6,136 nucleotides of DNA from Deltaproteobacteria bacterium (GTDB lineage: Bacteria; Desulfobacterota; Desulfobulbia; Desulfobulbales; BM004). The position numbers and the translations under genes are program-made. Shown here piece after piece: positions 1 to 6,136 of the stretch. The stretch lies in the NCBI GenBank assembly GCA_019312695.1, contig JAFDCT010000031.1:1-6136 (forward strand), in the 5' to 3' direction. Under the pieces are notes generated by a model. The model saw only the letters and a program-made list of their open reading frames with translations, was not told the origin of the DNA and searched no databases. Numbering within the stretch: the first letter of the stretch is position 1; every line of letters begins with the position of its first letter.

Positions 1-2302
1 AGGTATTCTGGTTTGATTTTTTAAACTTGCTCAGACGGTACACACCGACACCGGTCATAAAGCCATCGGTTCCCGGTTCATCATAATTGACCACGATACG
101 GGTGGCATCGACCTCCTCGACAACTCCGTCACCACCTGCCAGCAGACAGGTGCCCGAATCACTGGCAACCACTTTCTCCAGTCCCGTTCCTATCAGCGGG
201 GCTGCAGTCCTCAGCAGCGGTACTGCCTGACGCTGCATGTTGGATCCCATCAGGGCCCTGTTGGCGTCATCATTCTCCAGGAATGGAATCAGGGCCGTTG
301 CAACTGAGACGAGCTGATTCGGCGCCACATCGATATAGGTGACCTGATCACCGCTGGTAATGACAACCTCACCTTCTTCACGGGCAATAAGATTATCATC
401 GACAATCTTCCCTTTTGCGTCCAGCTCGACCTTGCTGGGAGCTATCAACTCGTTTTTTTCGGCCATGGCGTTGAGATATACAATATCATCTGTGATCTCC
501 CGGTCAACTACCCTGCGGTAAGGGGTTTCAATGAAACCGAATTCATTGACCCTCGCGTAAGCAGCCAGGGAGACAATGAGACCGATGTTGGGGCCTTCAG
601 GTGTTTCAACAGGACATATCCTCCCATAATGGGTGGGATGCACATCCCGCACCTCAAAACCGGCACGTTCTCGGGACAGGCCACCGGGGCCGAGGGCACT
701 CAACCGCCGCTTGTGGGTAACCTCGGAAAGCGGGTTGGTCTGGTCCATGAACTGTGAAAGCTGGCTTGTGCAAAAAAACACCTTGATAGCCGAAGTGATG
801 GGCTTGGGATTTATCAGGTCATGGGGCATGAGGGTTTCAACCTCCTGCAATGTCATGCGTTCCCTGATCGCACGTTCCATGCGAACCAACCCGATGCGGT
901 ACTGGTTTTCAACGAGTTCACCGACCGTCCGCACGCGCCTGTTGCCAAGATGGTCAATGTCATCAACCTTACCCTGCTCGTCCTTCAGGCGTACCAGGTA
1001 GCGGACCGATTCTACAATATCTTCCTTGGTCAGTGTTTTAATCGAAATATCGGTATCAATCTTCAGCCTAGCATTGATCTTGAAGCGTCCCACCTCAGAT
1101 AGATCATAGGTGGCTGAGTTAAAAAACAGATTATTGAAAAAAGAGATCGCCACCTCCGGTGTCGGGGGGCTGCTCGGGCGCAGCCGCCTGTATATTTCAA
1201 GCAGGGCCTCTTCGGTATCGACGATCTTATCAAGCGCCAGGGTCTTTCTAAACGAATCACTGAAATGTGTTCCGTCGATAAAGAGTACCTCAAAGTTCTT
1301 GACCTTGGCTTCCCGGATCGAATCGAGAACAGACTCGGTAATTTCTGAATTCAACATGGCGATGACCTCACCGGAAGACGGATCAACGATGTCCTGGGCC
1401 AGATATTTACCCAGCAGTTCCTCGGGCTCAACATCAAACTCTTTAATGTCGGCATCCTCCATTTTTTTAATGAGGGTTCTGCTGATTTTCCTGTTCTTTT
1501 TAACGATTATCTCGCCTTTCTTGGGTCCTGTTATATCCTTGGTGGCACGTTGCCCCAGCAACAGGGCCGAATCAAATTCCTTCTTGAACTTCTTGCGTTT
1601 GATGGAGATTTTCTCCGTTTTATAAAAAAGGTGCAGCAGTTCTTCAGAATCGTACCCCAGGGCACGCAAAAGGGTGGTCACCGGGAACTTTCTGCGCCGG
1701 TCAATACGGACATAAAGTACATCCTTAACATCAAATTCAAGATCTATCCATGATCCGCGTACCGGAATGATCCTCGCCGAGTAAAGGAGTTTACCACTGG
1801 AATGGGTTTTACCGTTGTCATGCGCATAGAAAAGGCCGGGAGACCGCTGCAGCTGACTGACAATAACCCGTTCTGTACCGTTAACGACAAAAACGCCGTC
1901 CCTTGTCATAAGGGGCACGGATCCAAGGTATACCTCCTGCTCTTTGATATCCCTGATATTCTGGACACCTGTTTCGGTATCAGTGTCATACGTAACCAGG
2001 CGAACGGTGATCTTGATAGGCACTTCATAGGTCATGCCCCTCTCAACACACTCTTCAACCGTGTACTTTGGCGCACCATAGTTGTAGCGGACAAACTCCA
2101 AAAAACATGTGCCATTAAAATCTGAAATCGGGAAAATACTTTTAAAGATGCCCTGCAGGCCAACATCATCTCTTTTATCTGGCGCTACATGCAACTGTAG
2201 AAATTTTTCATAGGAAATTCTCTGCATCTCAATAAGATGCGGAATCTCCACAATACTGGTGGTTTTGGCAAAATTCTTCCTGACTCTGTTCATCGTCCCC
2301 AT
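1..2302 (-). CDS. rpoB: RNA polymerase beta subunit, N-terminal ~57% (runs off window)
   Basis: This is the beta subunit of core RNA polymerase, which forms half of the active-site cleft and the rifampicin pocket. I translated the reverse complement through the whole stretch: it is open with no frameshift, giving about 767 codons and ending near the beta SNQNT motif (about E. coli residue 763), so roughly 580 C-terminal residues lie outside. Landmarks in order are RVRKNF near the N-terminus, [12 protein letters not shown] around residue 140, the RGSW/RIDRRRK block, [17 protein letters not shown] [14 protein letters not shown], the rifampicin region SQLSQFMDQ...[35 protein letters not shown], and [18 protein letters not shown]. 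Two in-frame ATGs compete. The one at 2302 has GAGGG nine bases upstream; the one at 2293 (MNRVRK) has only a very close GGGG. I chose 2302, but the other is possible. It lies 317 bases after rplL, with several hairpins in the gap. Confidence 0.98.
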   Translation of the reverse strand, partial: MGTMNRVRKNFAKTTSIVEIPHLIEMQRISYEKFLQLHVAPDKRDDVGLQGIFKSIFPISDFNGTCFLEFVRYNYGAPKYTVEECVERGMTYEVPIKITVRLVTYDTDTETGVQNIRDIKEQEVYLGSVPLMTRDGVFVVNGTERVIVSQLQRSPGLFYAHDNGKTHSSGKLLYSARIIPVRGSWIDLEFDVKDVLYVRIDRRRKFPVTTLLRALGYDSEELLHLFYKTEKISIKRKKFKKEFDSALLLGQRATKDITGPKKGEIIVKKNRKISRTLIKKMEDADIKEFDVEPEELLGKYLAQDIVDPSSGEVIAMLNSEITESVLDSIREAKVKNFEVLFIDGTHFSDSFRKTLALDKIVDTEEALLEIYRRLRPSSPPTPEVAISFFNNLFFNSATYDLSEVGRFKINARLKIDTDISIKTLTKEDIVESVRYLVRLKDEQGKVDDIDHLGNRRVRTVGELVENQYRIGLVRMERAIRERMTLQEVETLMPHDLINPKPITSAIKVFFCTSQLSQFMDQTNPLSEVTHKRRLSALGPGGLSRERAGFEVRDVHPTHYGRICPVETPEGPNIGLIVSLAAYARVNEFGFIETPYRRVVDREITDDIVYLNAMAEKNELIAPSKVELDAKGKIVDDNLIAREEGEVVITSGDQVTYIDVAPNQLVSVATALIPFLENDDANRALMGSNMQRQAVPLLRTAAPLIGTGLEKVVASDSGTCLLAGGDGVVEEVDATRIVVNYDEPGTDGFMTGVGVYRLSKFKKSNQNT
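692..772 (-). other. rpoB: rifampicin-resistance-determining region (cluster I) of rpoB
   Basis: These 27 codons align without gaps to E. coli RpoB 507-533. The residues most often changed in rifampicin-resistant mutants are all the sensitive type: Q513, D516, H526, R529 and S531 (E. coli numbering). Differences from E. coli that I can read are C at 507, T at 508, T at 518 (usually N), V at 524 and L at 530. The call that the pocket is drug-sensitive is an inference from these residues. The codons entering this block include a run of seven T on the coding strand (772-778). Confidence 0.9.
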
Positions 2303-2351
2303 CGAGCAATGCCCTCGTCTTTTTGTAACCGGTTTAAACCTTTGTCGTATC

Positions 2352-2380
2352 GCAGGTCTTGGTTGCTGTAAAGGACCTGC
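2352..2380 (-). promoter_or_regulatory. alternative hairpin in the rpoB leader
   Basis: In the minus-strand RNA, GCAGGTCCTT (2380-2371) can pair with AAGACCTGC (2360-2352): seven pairs, one bulged base, then two pairs, with a 10-nt loop. Its upstream arm is the same segment used as the downstream arm of the 2369-2404 hairpin, so the two cannot form together. It sits about 50 bases before the rpoB start. A switch role is speculative. Confidence 0.35.
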
Positions 2381-2404
2381 CAAACAAATTCCTCAGGTCC
2401 TTTA
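2369..2404 (+). terminator. 11-bp inverted repeat with T-rich tail on plus strand; also rpoB leader hairpin
   Basis: The arms TAAAGGACCTG (2369-2379) and CAGGTCCTTTA (2394-2404) are perfect complements around a 14-nt loop. On the plus strand the stem is followed by TTTTTTATT, the look of an intrinsic terminator pointing against all genes here. On the minus strand, where rpoB is transcribed, the stem forms equally well but has no U tract after it, so it would not terminate there. It may be a structural leader element or a stop for antisense transcripts of rpoB. Confidence 0.4.
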
Positions 2405-2445
2405 TTTTTTATTCAATAATTACAATTAATTACGGCATATTTGAA

Positions 2446-2470
2446 AGGGTGGCCGCTGCCCTCTTTTTTT
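2446..2470 (+). terminator. possible plus-strand terminator-like hairpin
   Basis: AGGGTGG (2446-2452) and CTGCCCT (2456-2462) pair with two G-U wobbles around a 3-nt loop, followed at once by C and seven T. This is only a good terminator shape on the plus strand; the complementary RNA loses the wobble pairs. No plus-strand gene lies upstream, so it would act only on antisense RNA, or it may be chance. Confidence 0.25.
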
Positions 2471-2491
2471 CTGTTCCTTGAGAACGCAACA

Positions 2492-2518
2492 ACGCTACGG
2501 AGATCATCTCCGTAGCGT
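2492..2518 (-). terminator. rplL-rpoB attenuator / RNA-processing hairpin candidate
   Basis: The two 13-base arms, beginning ACGCTACGGAG and ending CTCCGTAGCGT, are perfectly complementary around one central base. A realistic fold is an 11-bp stem with a 5-nt loop. It starts about 100 bases after the rplL stop, the place where E. coli has its rplL-rpoB attenuator. The minus-strand sequence after the stem (TGTTGCGTTCT) is only moderately U-rich, which fits partial rather than full termination, or an RNase III-type cleavage stem. The stem is clear; which of these roles it plays is inferred. Confidence 0.55.
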
Positions 2519-2619
2519 CCTGATATGTCAATTTCAGCCGTATGGTTTTTGGCTGGTTTTGTATTTGTAATAATTGAGTAATAGTGAAAATTCCTGTAAC
2601 CTGACGTTTATGATCCGGA

Positions 2620-3006
2620 TTATTTAAGTTCAACAGATCCGCCGACAGCCTCAATCTTTTCCTTGATTTCCTGGGCTTCTTCCTTGGTTACACCTTCCTT
2701 GATCGGCTGTGGTGCAGACTCAACCAGTTCCTTTGCTTCCTTCAAACCGAGTGATGTAATAGCACGGATCTCTTTGATCACTTTAATTTTCTGGTCGCCT
2801 GCACCTGCCAGAATTACATCAAATTCGGTTTTCTCTTCTGCCGGAGCAGCACCAGCGTCAGCAGGGGCAGCTCCCGCAGCTGCAACTGCCACTGGAGCGG
2901 CAGCAGATACACCAAATTTCTCTTCCAGTTCCTTGATAAATTCAGAGAGCTCAAGAACGCTCATATTTGAAATAAAATCTACTACATCATCTTTTGTTAC
3001 AGCCAT
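2620..3006 (-). CDS. rplL: 50S ribosomal protein L7/L12
   Basis: This is the flexible stalk protein that binds as dimers to L10 and recruits translation factors (EF-Tu, EF-G, IF2). At 128 aa it is slightly longer than E. coli L7/L12 (about 120). The order is standard: an N-terminal dimerisation helix region (1-33, [20 protein letters not shown]), an Ala/Pro/Gly-rich hinge (34-58), somewhat long with an [10 protein letters not shown] stretch, and a globular C-terminal factor-binding domain from about 59 ([29 protein letters not shown], ending SVELK). AGGAGG lies eight bases before the ATG, a strong site that fits the multi-copy stoichiometry of the protein. It follows rplJ by 38 bases with no terminator and is surely co-transcribed with it. 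Confidence 0.98.
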   Translation of the reverse strand: MAVTKDDVVDFISNMSVLELSEFIKELEEKFGVSAAAPVAVAAAGAAPADAGAAPAEEKTEFDVILAGAGDQKIKVIKEIRAITSLGLKEAKELVESAPQPIKEGVTKEEAQEIKEKIEAVGGSVELK

Positions 3007-3044
3007 TTTCTTATCCTCCTGGCGACTTTGTTTTCTGTATAATA

Positions 3045-3572
3045 TTAATTAGCAGCCTGTTCTTTCTGTTCTTTAATTGCCTGCAGTGCACAAAGGAAAG
3101 TTCTTGGAACTCCGCTCAGCACCTGTACAAGACCGGTTGGTACAGCGTTCATTACTGAAAGCATCTGGCTCAGCAGGACTTCCTTGCCAGGAAGCTTGGA
3201 CAATGCCGTAATATCGTCTGCTGACAATATTCTGCCTTCAAGCGACGCTGACCGAATCCTAAGTTCAGGATGATCTTTGCAAAAATCTGAGAGAATCTTT
3301 GCCGGAGATACAGGATCACCGTAGGACACAGTTAACGCTGTGGTCCCGACGAAATATTCCTGCAAACCCTTAAACTCGGTATCCTCTACTGCCCTGATGA
3401 GCAGTGTATTCTTTGCAACCCTGAACTCGGCATCATTTCTGCGTAAATTATGCCGCAATTCCTGCAGAACCGGTACTGTAAGGCCTTTGTAGTCGGCAAC
3501 AATGGCAATTTTTGCTTTTGCAAACTTGTCACTGAGTTCCACGACTTCTGCAACCTTTTCTTCGCGATTCAC
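3045..3572 (-). CDS. rplJ: 50S ribosomal protein L10 (GTG start)
   Basis: L10 anchors the L7/L12 dimers to 23S rRNA at the base of the stalk, and in many bacteria represses its own mRNA as the L10-L12 complex. The 175-aa product is a little longer than E. coli L10 (about 165). The N-terminal rRNA-binding domain has [17 protein letters not shown] (about 24-40) and FRVAKNTLL (about 50-58), followed by [19 protein letters not shown]; the C-terminal helix that holds L12 ends in [12 protein letters not shown]. The start codon is GTG, with GGAGG seven bases upstream, and the next residues NREEKVAEV match the usual L10 beginning, so this start is well supported. A long structured leader precedes it. 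Confidence 0.97.
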   Translation of the reverse strand: MNREEKVAEVVELSDKFAKAKIAIVADYKGLTVPVLQELRHNLRRNDAEFRVAKNTLLIRAVEDTEFKGLQEYFVGTTALTVSYGDPVSPAKILSDFCKDHPELRIRSASLEGRILSADDITALSKLPGKEVLLSQMLSVMNAVPTGLVQVLSGVPRTFLCALQAIKEQKEQAAN

Positions 3573-3720
3573 TTTTTTCCTCCAATTTGCAGCCCATTTT
3601 GTATTAGGGCCGATTAAGGTTTTCAGCAGGTTCAGGCTTTAATTGTATGTCGCCGAGTGTTTGCTAATCGTTTCATACAGTTTCAGGTGAAAAAGAGAAA
3701 ATTGGATTTGCTCTCCATCT

Positions 3721-3805
3721 CTGCCCTAAAAAAACTTTTCACAAATTGTGTCTCGGCAGGTCCCGGCTTGGCCGGGATTAAACAAAAAAGTACCTGCTGT
3801 CTTTG
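3721..3805 (-). promoter_or_regulatory. ribosomal protein L10 leader (autoregulatory mRNA element)
   Basis: The minus-strand RNA reads AAAGACAGCAGGU ... ACCUGCCGAGAC. The GCAGGU (3797-3792) and ACCUGC (3761-3756) arms close an outer stem. Inside it is a perfect 6-bp CCCGGC/GCCGGG hairpin with a 3-nt loop (3762-3776) and a long U-rich bulge on the 5' side. The GACAGCAGG...CCUGCCGAG pattern is what I recall of L10 leaders in other bacteria, where L10-L12 binds and represses rplJ-rplL. Its place between rplA and rplJ fits. A second option is CUGCC (3759-3755) pairing with GGCAG (3725-3721), which would break the outer stem. The pattern match is from memory and needs a covariance-model check. Confidence 0.7.
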
Positions 3806-3811
3806 ACAATG

Positions 3812-3831
3812 AAACCGGATACAAACCGGAT
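3812..3831 (-). repeat. 9-base direct repeat, 11-base period
   Basis: AAACCGGAT occurs at 3812-3820 and again at 3823-3831 on the plus strand, separated by two bases (AC), so the copies repeat about once per helical turn. They lie between the AT-rich promoter candidate and the L10 leader. Function is unknown and chance is possible. Confidence 0.4.
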
Positions 3832-3834
3832 TTC

Positions 3835-3863
3835 TTTATATTAATATACGGTCCTCATACCAG
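3835..3863 (-). promoter_or_regulatory. weak candidate promoter for rplJ-rplL(-rpoB)
   Basis: On the minus strand TATAAA (3840-3835) lies in a TATATTAATATAAA stretch, with CTGGTA (3863-3858) 17 bases upstream as a poor -35 match. It would start transcription just ahead of the L10 leader. E. coli has a promoter in the same gap, which is the main reason to list it; the sequence match is weak. Confidence 0.22.
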
Positions 3864-3893
3864 AGTACCGCATTGGTTAATAACCTGTTACAA

Positions 3894-4604
3894 CTACACC
3901 TGTTTGATCAGGTTCCGAACATCCAGAGGATCAACTTTAACTCCAGGCCCCATGGTCGTGGAAAGACTGATGCTCCTCAAATAAATACCTTTGCTAGTCG
4001 AGGGTTTCAGCTGGATAATCTTGTCAATAAAGGCCAGGACGTTTTCCTTCGTCTTCTGGGAACCGAATGAGGCCTTTCCTACCATGGCATGAACTACGCC
4101 GGCCTTGTCAACCTTGAAATCGACCTTTCCGGACTTTATCTCCTGCACGACTCTGCCGACATCAAAGGTAACAGTGCCGAGCTTTGCGTTTGGCATGAGG
4201 TTCCGCGGTCCGAGGATTCTGCCTATCTTGCCTACAGTTGCCATCATATCGGGTGTGGCGATCGTCCGGTCAAACTCAAGCCAGCCACCCTGGATTTTTT
4301 CGACAAACTCGTCACCGCCGGCGTAATCTGCTCCTGCATCAAGGGCCTCTTTTTCCTTTTCACCCTTGGCAAATACCAGAACCCTGATATCCTTGCCTGT
4401 ACCATTGGGCAGGACAACACTGCTTCTTACCATCTGGTCTGCATGGCGAGGATCTACCCCGAGACGAATTGCAATATCGACAGACTCGTCAAATTTGGCA
4501 TAACTTCCCTTCAGGGCAAGCTCAACTCCCTCGTCGAAACTATATATTTTGCCGGTATCAATAACCTCTGCTGCTTTTCTGTAATTTTTGCCTCTCTTAG
4601 CCAT
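3894..4604 (-). CDS. rplA: 50S ribosomal protein L1
   Basis: L1 forms the mobile L1 stalk of the 50S subunit, which handles deacylated tRNA at the E site, and is a translational repressor of its own operon. The 236 aa match the usual length (E. coli about 234). [11 protein letters not shown] begins it; the family signature [19 protein letters not shown] spans about 128-146; the RNA-contacting TMGPGVKVD lies at 217-225, with the family's Thr217-Met218-Gly219 in place. A GGAGAG site sits nine bases before the ATG. It follows rplK after 92 bases, a wider gap than the few bases seen in E. coli; I see no strong hairpin in that gap, so the pair is probably one transcript. Confidence 0.98.
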   Translation of the reverse strand: MAKRGKNYRKAAEVIDTGKIYSFDEGVELALKGSYAKFDESVDIAIRLGVDPRHADQMVRSSVVLPNGTGKDIRVLVFAKGEKEKEALDAGADYAGGDEFVEKIQGGWLEFDRTIATPDMMATVGKIGRILGPRNLMPNAKLGTVTFDVGRVVQEIKSGKVDFKVDKAGVVHAMVGKASFGSQKTKENVLAFIDKIIQLKPSTSKGIYLRSISLSTTMGPGVKVDPLDVRNLIKQV

Positions 4605-4696
4605 GGCTTTATTCTCTCCATCTATATAAAAATATCACTGCTGCTTTCTTGCTGAAAAATTATGAGATTACTTCAATTAAAGGTGTCAGGGCTAAC

Positions 4697-5122
4697 TTAT
4701 TTTACTACAGTCAGTCCCATACTCCGGGCTGTTCCTTCAATGATCTTCATGGCCCCGTCAATATCAAAGGCGTTTAAATCAGGCATTTTCAGTTCAGCGA
4801 TCTCTTTGATCTTGCTGCGAGAAATCTTACCAATTCTTTCCATTTTGGGATTACTGGATCCCTTTTTGAGGTTGGCTGCCTTCATCAAAAGCACTGAGGC
4901 CGGAGGCGTCTTGGTGATAAAACTGAAGGACCGATCGGCATATACTGTTATGATTACCGGGATAATAGTGTCCCCCTGTCCCTGCGTCTTGGCATTAAAC
5001 GCCTTGCAGAATTCCATGATATTGACGCCATGCTGCCCGAGCGCAGGGCCGACCGGCGGGGATGGGTTAGCCGCACCGGCAGGGATCTGCAGTTTTATAT
5101 ATGATTGAATCTTCTTTGCCAT
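4697..5122 (-). CDS. rplK: 50S ribosomal protein L11
   Basis: L11 binds the GTPase-associated centre of 23S rRNA and is needed for factor-dependent GTP hydrolysis and for RelA activation. The 141-aa length is standard. The N-terminal domain (1-70) has [25 protein letters not shown] with the Pro22/Pro23 patch where thiostrepton-type drugs act; the C-terminal rRNA-binding domain follows, with [12 protein letters not shown] and ending [18 protein letters not shown] lies six bases before the ATG. A candidate L1 binding site sits 30-65 bases upstream, so L11 and L1 synthesis are probably both under L1 feedback. Confidence 0.98.
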   Translation of the reverse strand: MAKKIQSYIKLQIPAGAANPSPPVGPALGQHGVNIMEFCKAFNAKTQGQGDTIIPVIITVYADRSFSFITKTPPASVLLMKAANLKKGSSNPKMERIGKISRSKIKEIAELKMPDLNAFDIDGAMKIIEGTARSMGLTVVK

Positions 5123-5150
5123 TGTTGCCTCCTAAATCAAAACAAAATCC

Positions 5151-5186
5151 CCAAAAGGAAATTGTTGAATTTCATCCCAGCCTTCC
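5151..5186 (-). promoter_or_regulatory. candidate L1 operator in the rplK leader
   Basis: In the minus-strand RNA, GAAAUU (5173-5168) and AAUUUC (5163-5158) form a perfect 6-bp stem with a 4-nt loop. An outer stem GGAAGG/CCUUUU (including G-U pairs) is separated from it by an asymmetric loop CUGGGAU on the 5' side only. Two short stems around a one-sided purine-rich loop is the general architecture of L1 binding sites on 23S rRNA and on L11-L1 mRNAs. It lies just before rplK, where L1 represses in E. coli. The fold is seen; L1 binding is inferred. Confidence 0.42.
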
Positions 5187-5224
5187 TTAGCCTTATTTAA
5201 ATGAATATATACCCGGGAAAACTG

Positions 5225-5755
5225 TCAGTCACTTGATACCTGGACAAATTCAAGTTCCACTGGAGTAGAACGCCCAAATATTGAGACCATAACCCGAACC
5301 CTGCCCTTGTCAGGATATACCTCATCAACCACACCCTGAAAATTGGCAAATGGGCCGTCAATCACCCTGACAGCATCTCCAACTTCATAGGTGACTTTCG
5401 GCTTAGGCTTCAAGGCGCCGTCTTTAATCCTGCCGATGATCTTCATTGCATCCTCATCGGAGAGAGACGGTGGATTCCTGTCATTGCCAACAAAACCGGT
5501 AACCTTGGGGGTCGAACGTACCGTATGCCAGGTGTCGTCATTCAGTTCCATATTCACCAGAATATATCCTGGGAAAAACTTCCTCTCAGAAGTTTTCTTG
5601 GATCCTTTGACCATTTCAAGCACCTGCTCCTTGGGAACCAGAATCTCACCGAATAAATCATCCTGCCCGGCGATCTTTATCCGCTCCTGAAGATTGGCCT
5701 TCACCTTCTCCTCAAAGCCGGAATATGTATGTACAATGTACCAGTGCCTTGCCAT
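5225..5755 (-). CDS. nusG: transcription termination/antitermination factor NusG
   Basis: NusG rides on RNA polymerase, suppresses pausing through its NGN domain, and links to Rho or to ribosomal protein S10 through its KOW domain. The 176 aa are close to the E. coli length (about 181). The NGN domain starts HWYIVHTYSGFEEKVKANL and includes FPGYILVNMELNDDTWHTVRSTPKVTGFVG; the KOW domain is VGDAVRVIDGPFANFQGVVDEV with the end FGRSTPVELEFVQV. No inserted domain is seen. The start is fixed by family alignment, yet the nearest good ribosome site (AGAGG) is about 12 bases upstream, longer than usual. It follows secE by 59 bases, in the normal pairing. Confidence 0.98.
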   Translation of the reverse strand: MARHWYIVHTYSGFEEKVKANLQERIKIAGQDDLFGEILVPKEQVLEMVKGSKKTSERKFFPGYILVNMELNDDTWHTVRSTPKVTGFVGNDRNPPSLSDEDAMKIIGRIKDGALKPKPKVTYEVGDAVRVIDGPFANFQGVVDEVYPDKGRVRVMVSIFGRSTPVELEFVQVSSD

Positions 5756-5814
5756 AGCCTGATATAACCTCTAATTTATGCTGGTTGCACTATGCACCTT
5801 TCGGTAACATAAAA

Positions 5815-6075
5815 TTATTTAAGTATGTACGAAACAAGCTTTCCAATAAAAAGATCAACCGCTCCCAAATAGACTGATACCAGGAACACGAGAATGATGA
5901 CAACTCCGGTGGATCCCATGGTTACCTTCTTGTCAGGCCAGGCTATTTTCTTAAACTCAGACTTAACTTCGCCGGAAAACTCTTTAATCCGGGCCGGCGA
6001 AAATTTCTGAGTTGCCGTCTGTTCTGCAGCTAATGCTTTGTTTTTGGGGGAACGTTCGCCTTTTTTTGCTGTCAT
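5815..6075 (-). CDS. secE: preprotein translocase subunit SecE
   Basis: SecE clamps the SecY channel in the inner membrane and is essential for protein export. The 86-aa protein is the short one-helix form found in most bacteria, not the three-helix enterobacterial form. It has a charged, probably disordered N-terminal tail (1-27), the conserved amphipathic segment EVKSEFKKIAWPDKKV (about 36-51) with the invariant Trp-Pro, and one membrane span at about 55-78 (STGVVIILVFLVSVYLGAVDLF). An AAGGATGG site precedes the ATG by about eight bases. It is the first gene of the run in this window; nusG follows. Confidence 0.96.
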   Translation of the reverse strand: MTAKKGERSPKNKALAAEQTATQKFSPARIKEFSGEVKSEFKKIAWPDKKVTMGSTGVVIILVFLVSVYLGAVDLFIGKLVSYILK

Positions 6076-6136
6076 TTATAATCCATCCTTCCAGCCAAAT
6101 GGCACAGAAGTTATTGTTTTCGCATGCACTCCTAAC

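Larger units (their letters stand above)
2303..2619 (-). other. rplL-rpoB intergenic leader, inverted-repeat rich
   Basis: This 317-base gap has no credible gene; one short open frame overlapping the end of rplL has no family features. It holds a long palindrome near rplL (2492-2518), a hairpin followed by seven T on the plus strand (2446-2470) and two overlapping, competing hairpins near rpoB (2352-2404). In E. coli the corresponding gap, of similar size, carries a partial terminator (attenuator) and an RNase III processing site that lower and uncouple rpoB expression from the ribosomal genes. A similar role here is an inference from position and structure. Confidence 0.75.
3573..3893 (-). 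other. rplA-rplJ intergenic region
   Basis: This 321-base gap has no protein-coding gene. In transcription order it holds an AT-rich stretch that may be a promoter (3835-3863), a 9-base direct repeat (3812-3831), the L10-leader-like RNA (3721-3805), a region with a weak GAGAG...CTCTTTTT hairpin (about 3683-3705), a small GCCC...GGGC hairpin just before the ribosome site (about 3591-3610), and the GGAGG of rplJ. I see no strong intrinsic terminator for rplA, so read-through into rplJ is likely. Confidence 0.7.

Noticed and set aside
1110..1625. A 171-codon plus-strand frame, and other plus-strand frames opposite rpoB
   Set aside because: They are Ser- and Arg-rich, low-complexity reads of the complement of rpoB; rpoB is intact in the same place.
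1..2302. A possible frameshift or inserted element in rpoB
   Set aside because: I translated the whole stretch by hand; it is continuous, and the rifampicin block sits only four residues off E. coli numbering.
2430..2654. A 74-codon minus-strand frame overlapping the end of rplL
   Set aside because: It begins inside rplL in another frame, has no good ribosome site, runs through the long palindrome and resembles no family.
3728..3745. A U7 run after a CACAA/TTGTG stem as an intrinsic terminator before rplJ
   Set aside because: The stem has only five AT-rich pairs and GAAAAG separates it from the U run; this is not a convincing terminator.
4089..4655. A 188-codon open frame on the plus strand, antisense to rplA
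   Set aside because: It lies almost wholly opposite a certain rplA gene, has no recognisable family features, and its openness follows from the codon use of the real gene.
6076..6136. A tRNA-Trp or rpmG end upstream of secE, expected from common gene order
   Set aside because: No CCA end, T-loop pattern or L33-like reading frame can be seen in these 61 bases; only the secE ribosome site is visible.
1..6136. A novel system, mobile element, CRISPR array or horizontally acquired cassette
   Set aside because: Gene order and content are the conserved secE-to-rpoB run with no foreign genes, terminal repeats or spacer arrays.

Overview
The window is a stretch of core housekeeping DNA, read entirely on the minus strand. 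It is the conserved bacterial run secE - nusG - rplK - rplA - rplJ - rplL - rpoB, and it runs out of the window inside rpoB. All seven genes have unbroken frames and near-standard lengths. The protein sequences look bacterial and proteobacteria-like. The RpoB N-terminal half, with its [24 protein letters not shown] stretch, and the moderate base composition suggest a sulfate-reducer-type deltaproteobacterium (Desulfobacterota, perhaps Desulfobulbales-like). That placement is by eye and has not been searched.

Layout in the direction of transcription (high to low coordinates): a 61-nt upstream stub with no recognisable gene (6076-6136); secE (5815-6075), the essential small translocase subunit; nusG (5225-5755), the elongation factor; a 102-nt gap with a candidate ribosomal protein L1 operator; rplK/L11 (4697-5122); a plain 92-nt gap; rplA/L1 (3894-4604); a 321-nt gap with a convincing L10-leader-type RNA and, less surely, a promoter; rplJ/L10 (3045-3572, GTG start); a 38-nt gap; rplL/L7-L12 (2620-3006); a 317-nt gap rich in inverted repeats; and rpoB (1-2302, about 767 codons, C-terminal part missing).

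The genes tie together the ribosomal stalks (L1, L11, L10-L12), RNA polymerase, its elongation factor and the Sec translocon. The regulation visible in the DNA is the expected kind for this operon: autogenous feedback by L1 (before rplK) and by L10-L12 (before rplJ), then a partial attenuation or RNA-processing point between rplL and rpoB that would set ribosomal protein against polymerase output.

I found no mobile element, CRISPR array, tRNA, defence system or new gene cassette. The items most worth a second look are non-coding: the rplJ leader with its competing stem, the long palindrome after rplL, and overlapping, mutually exclusive hairpins just before rpoB.
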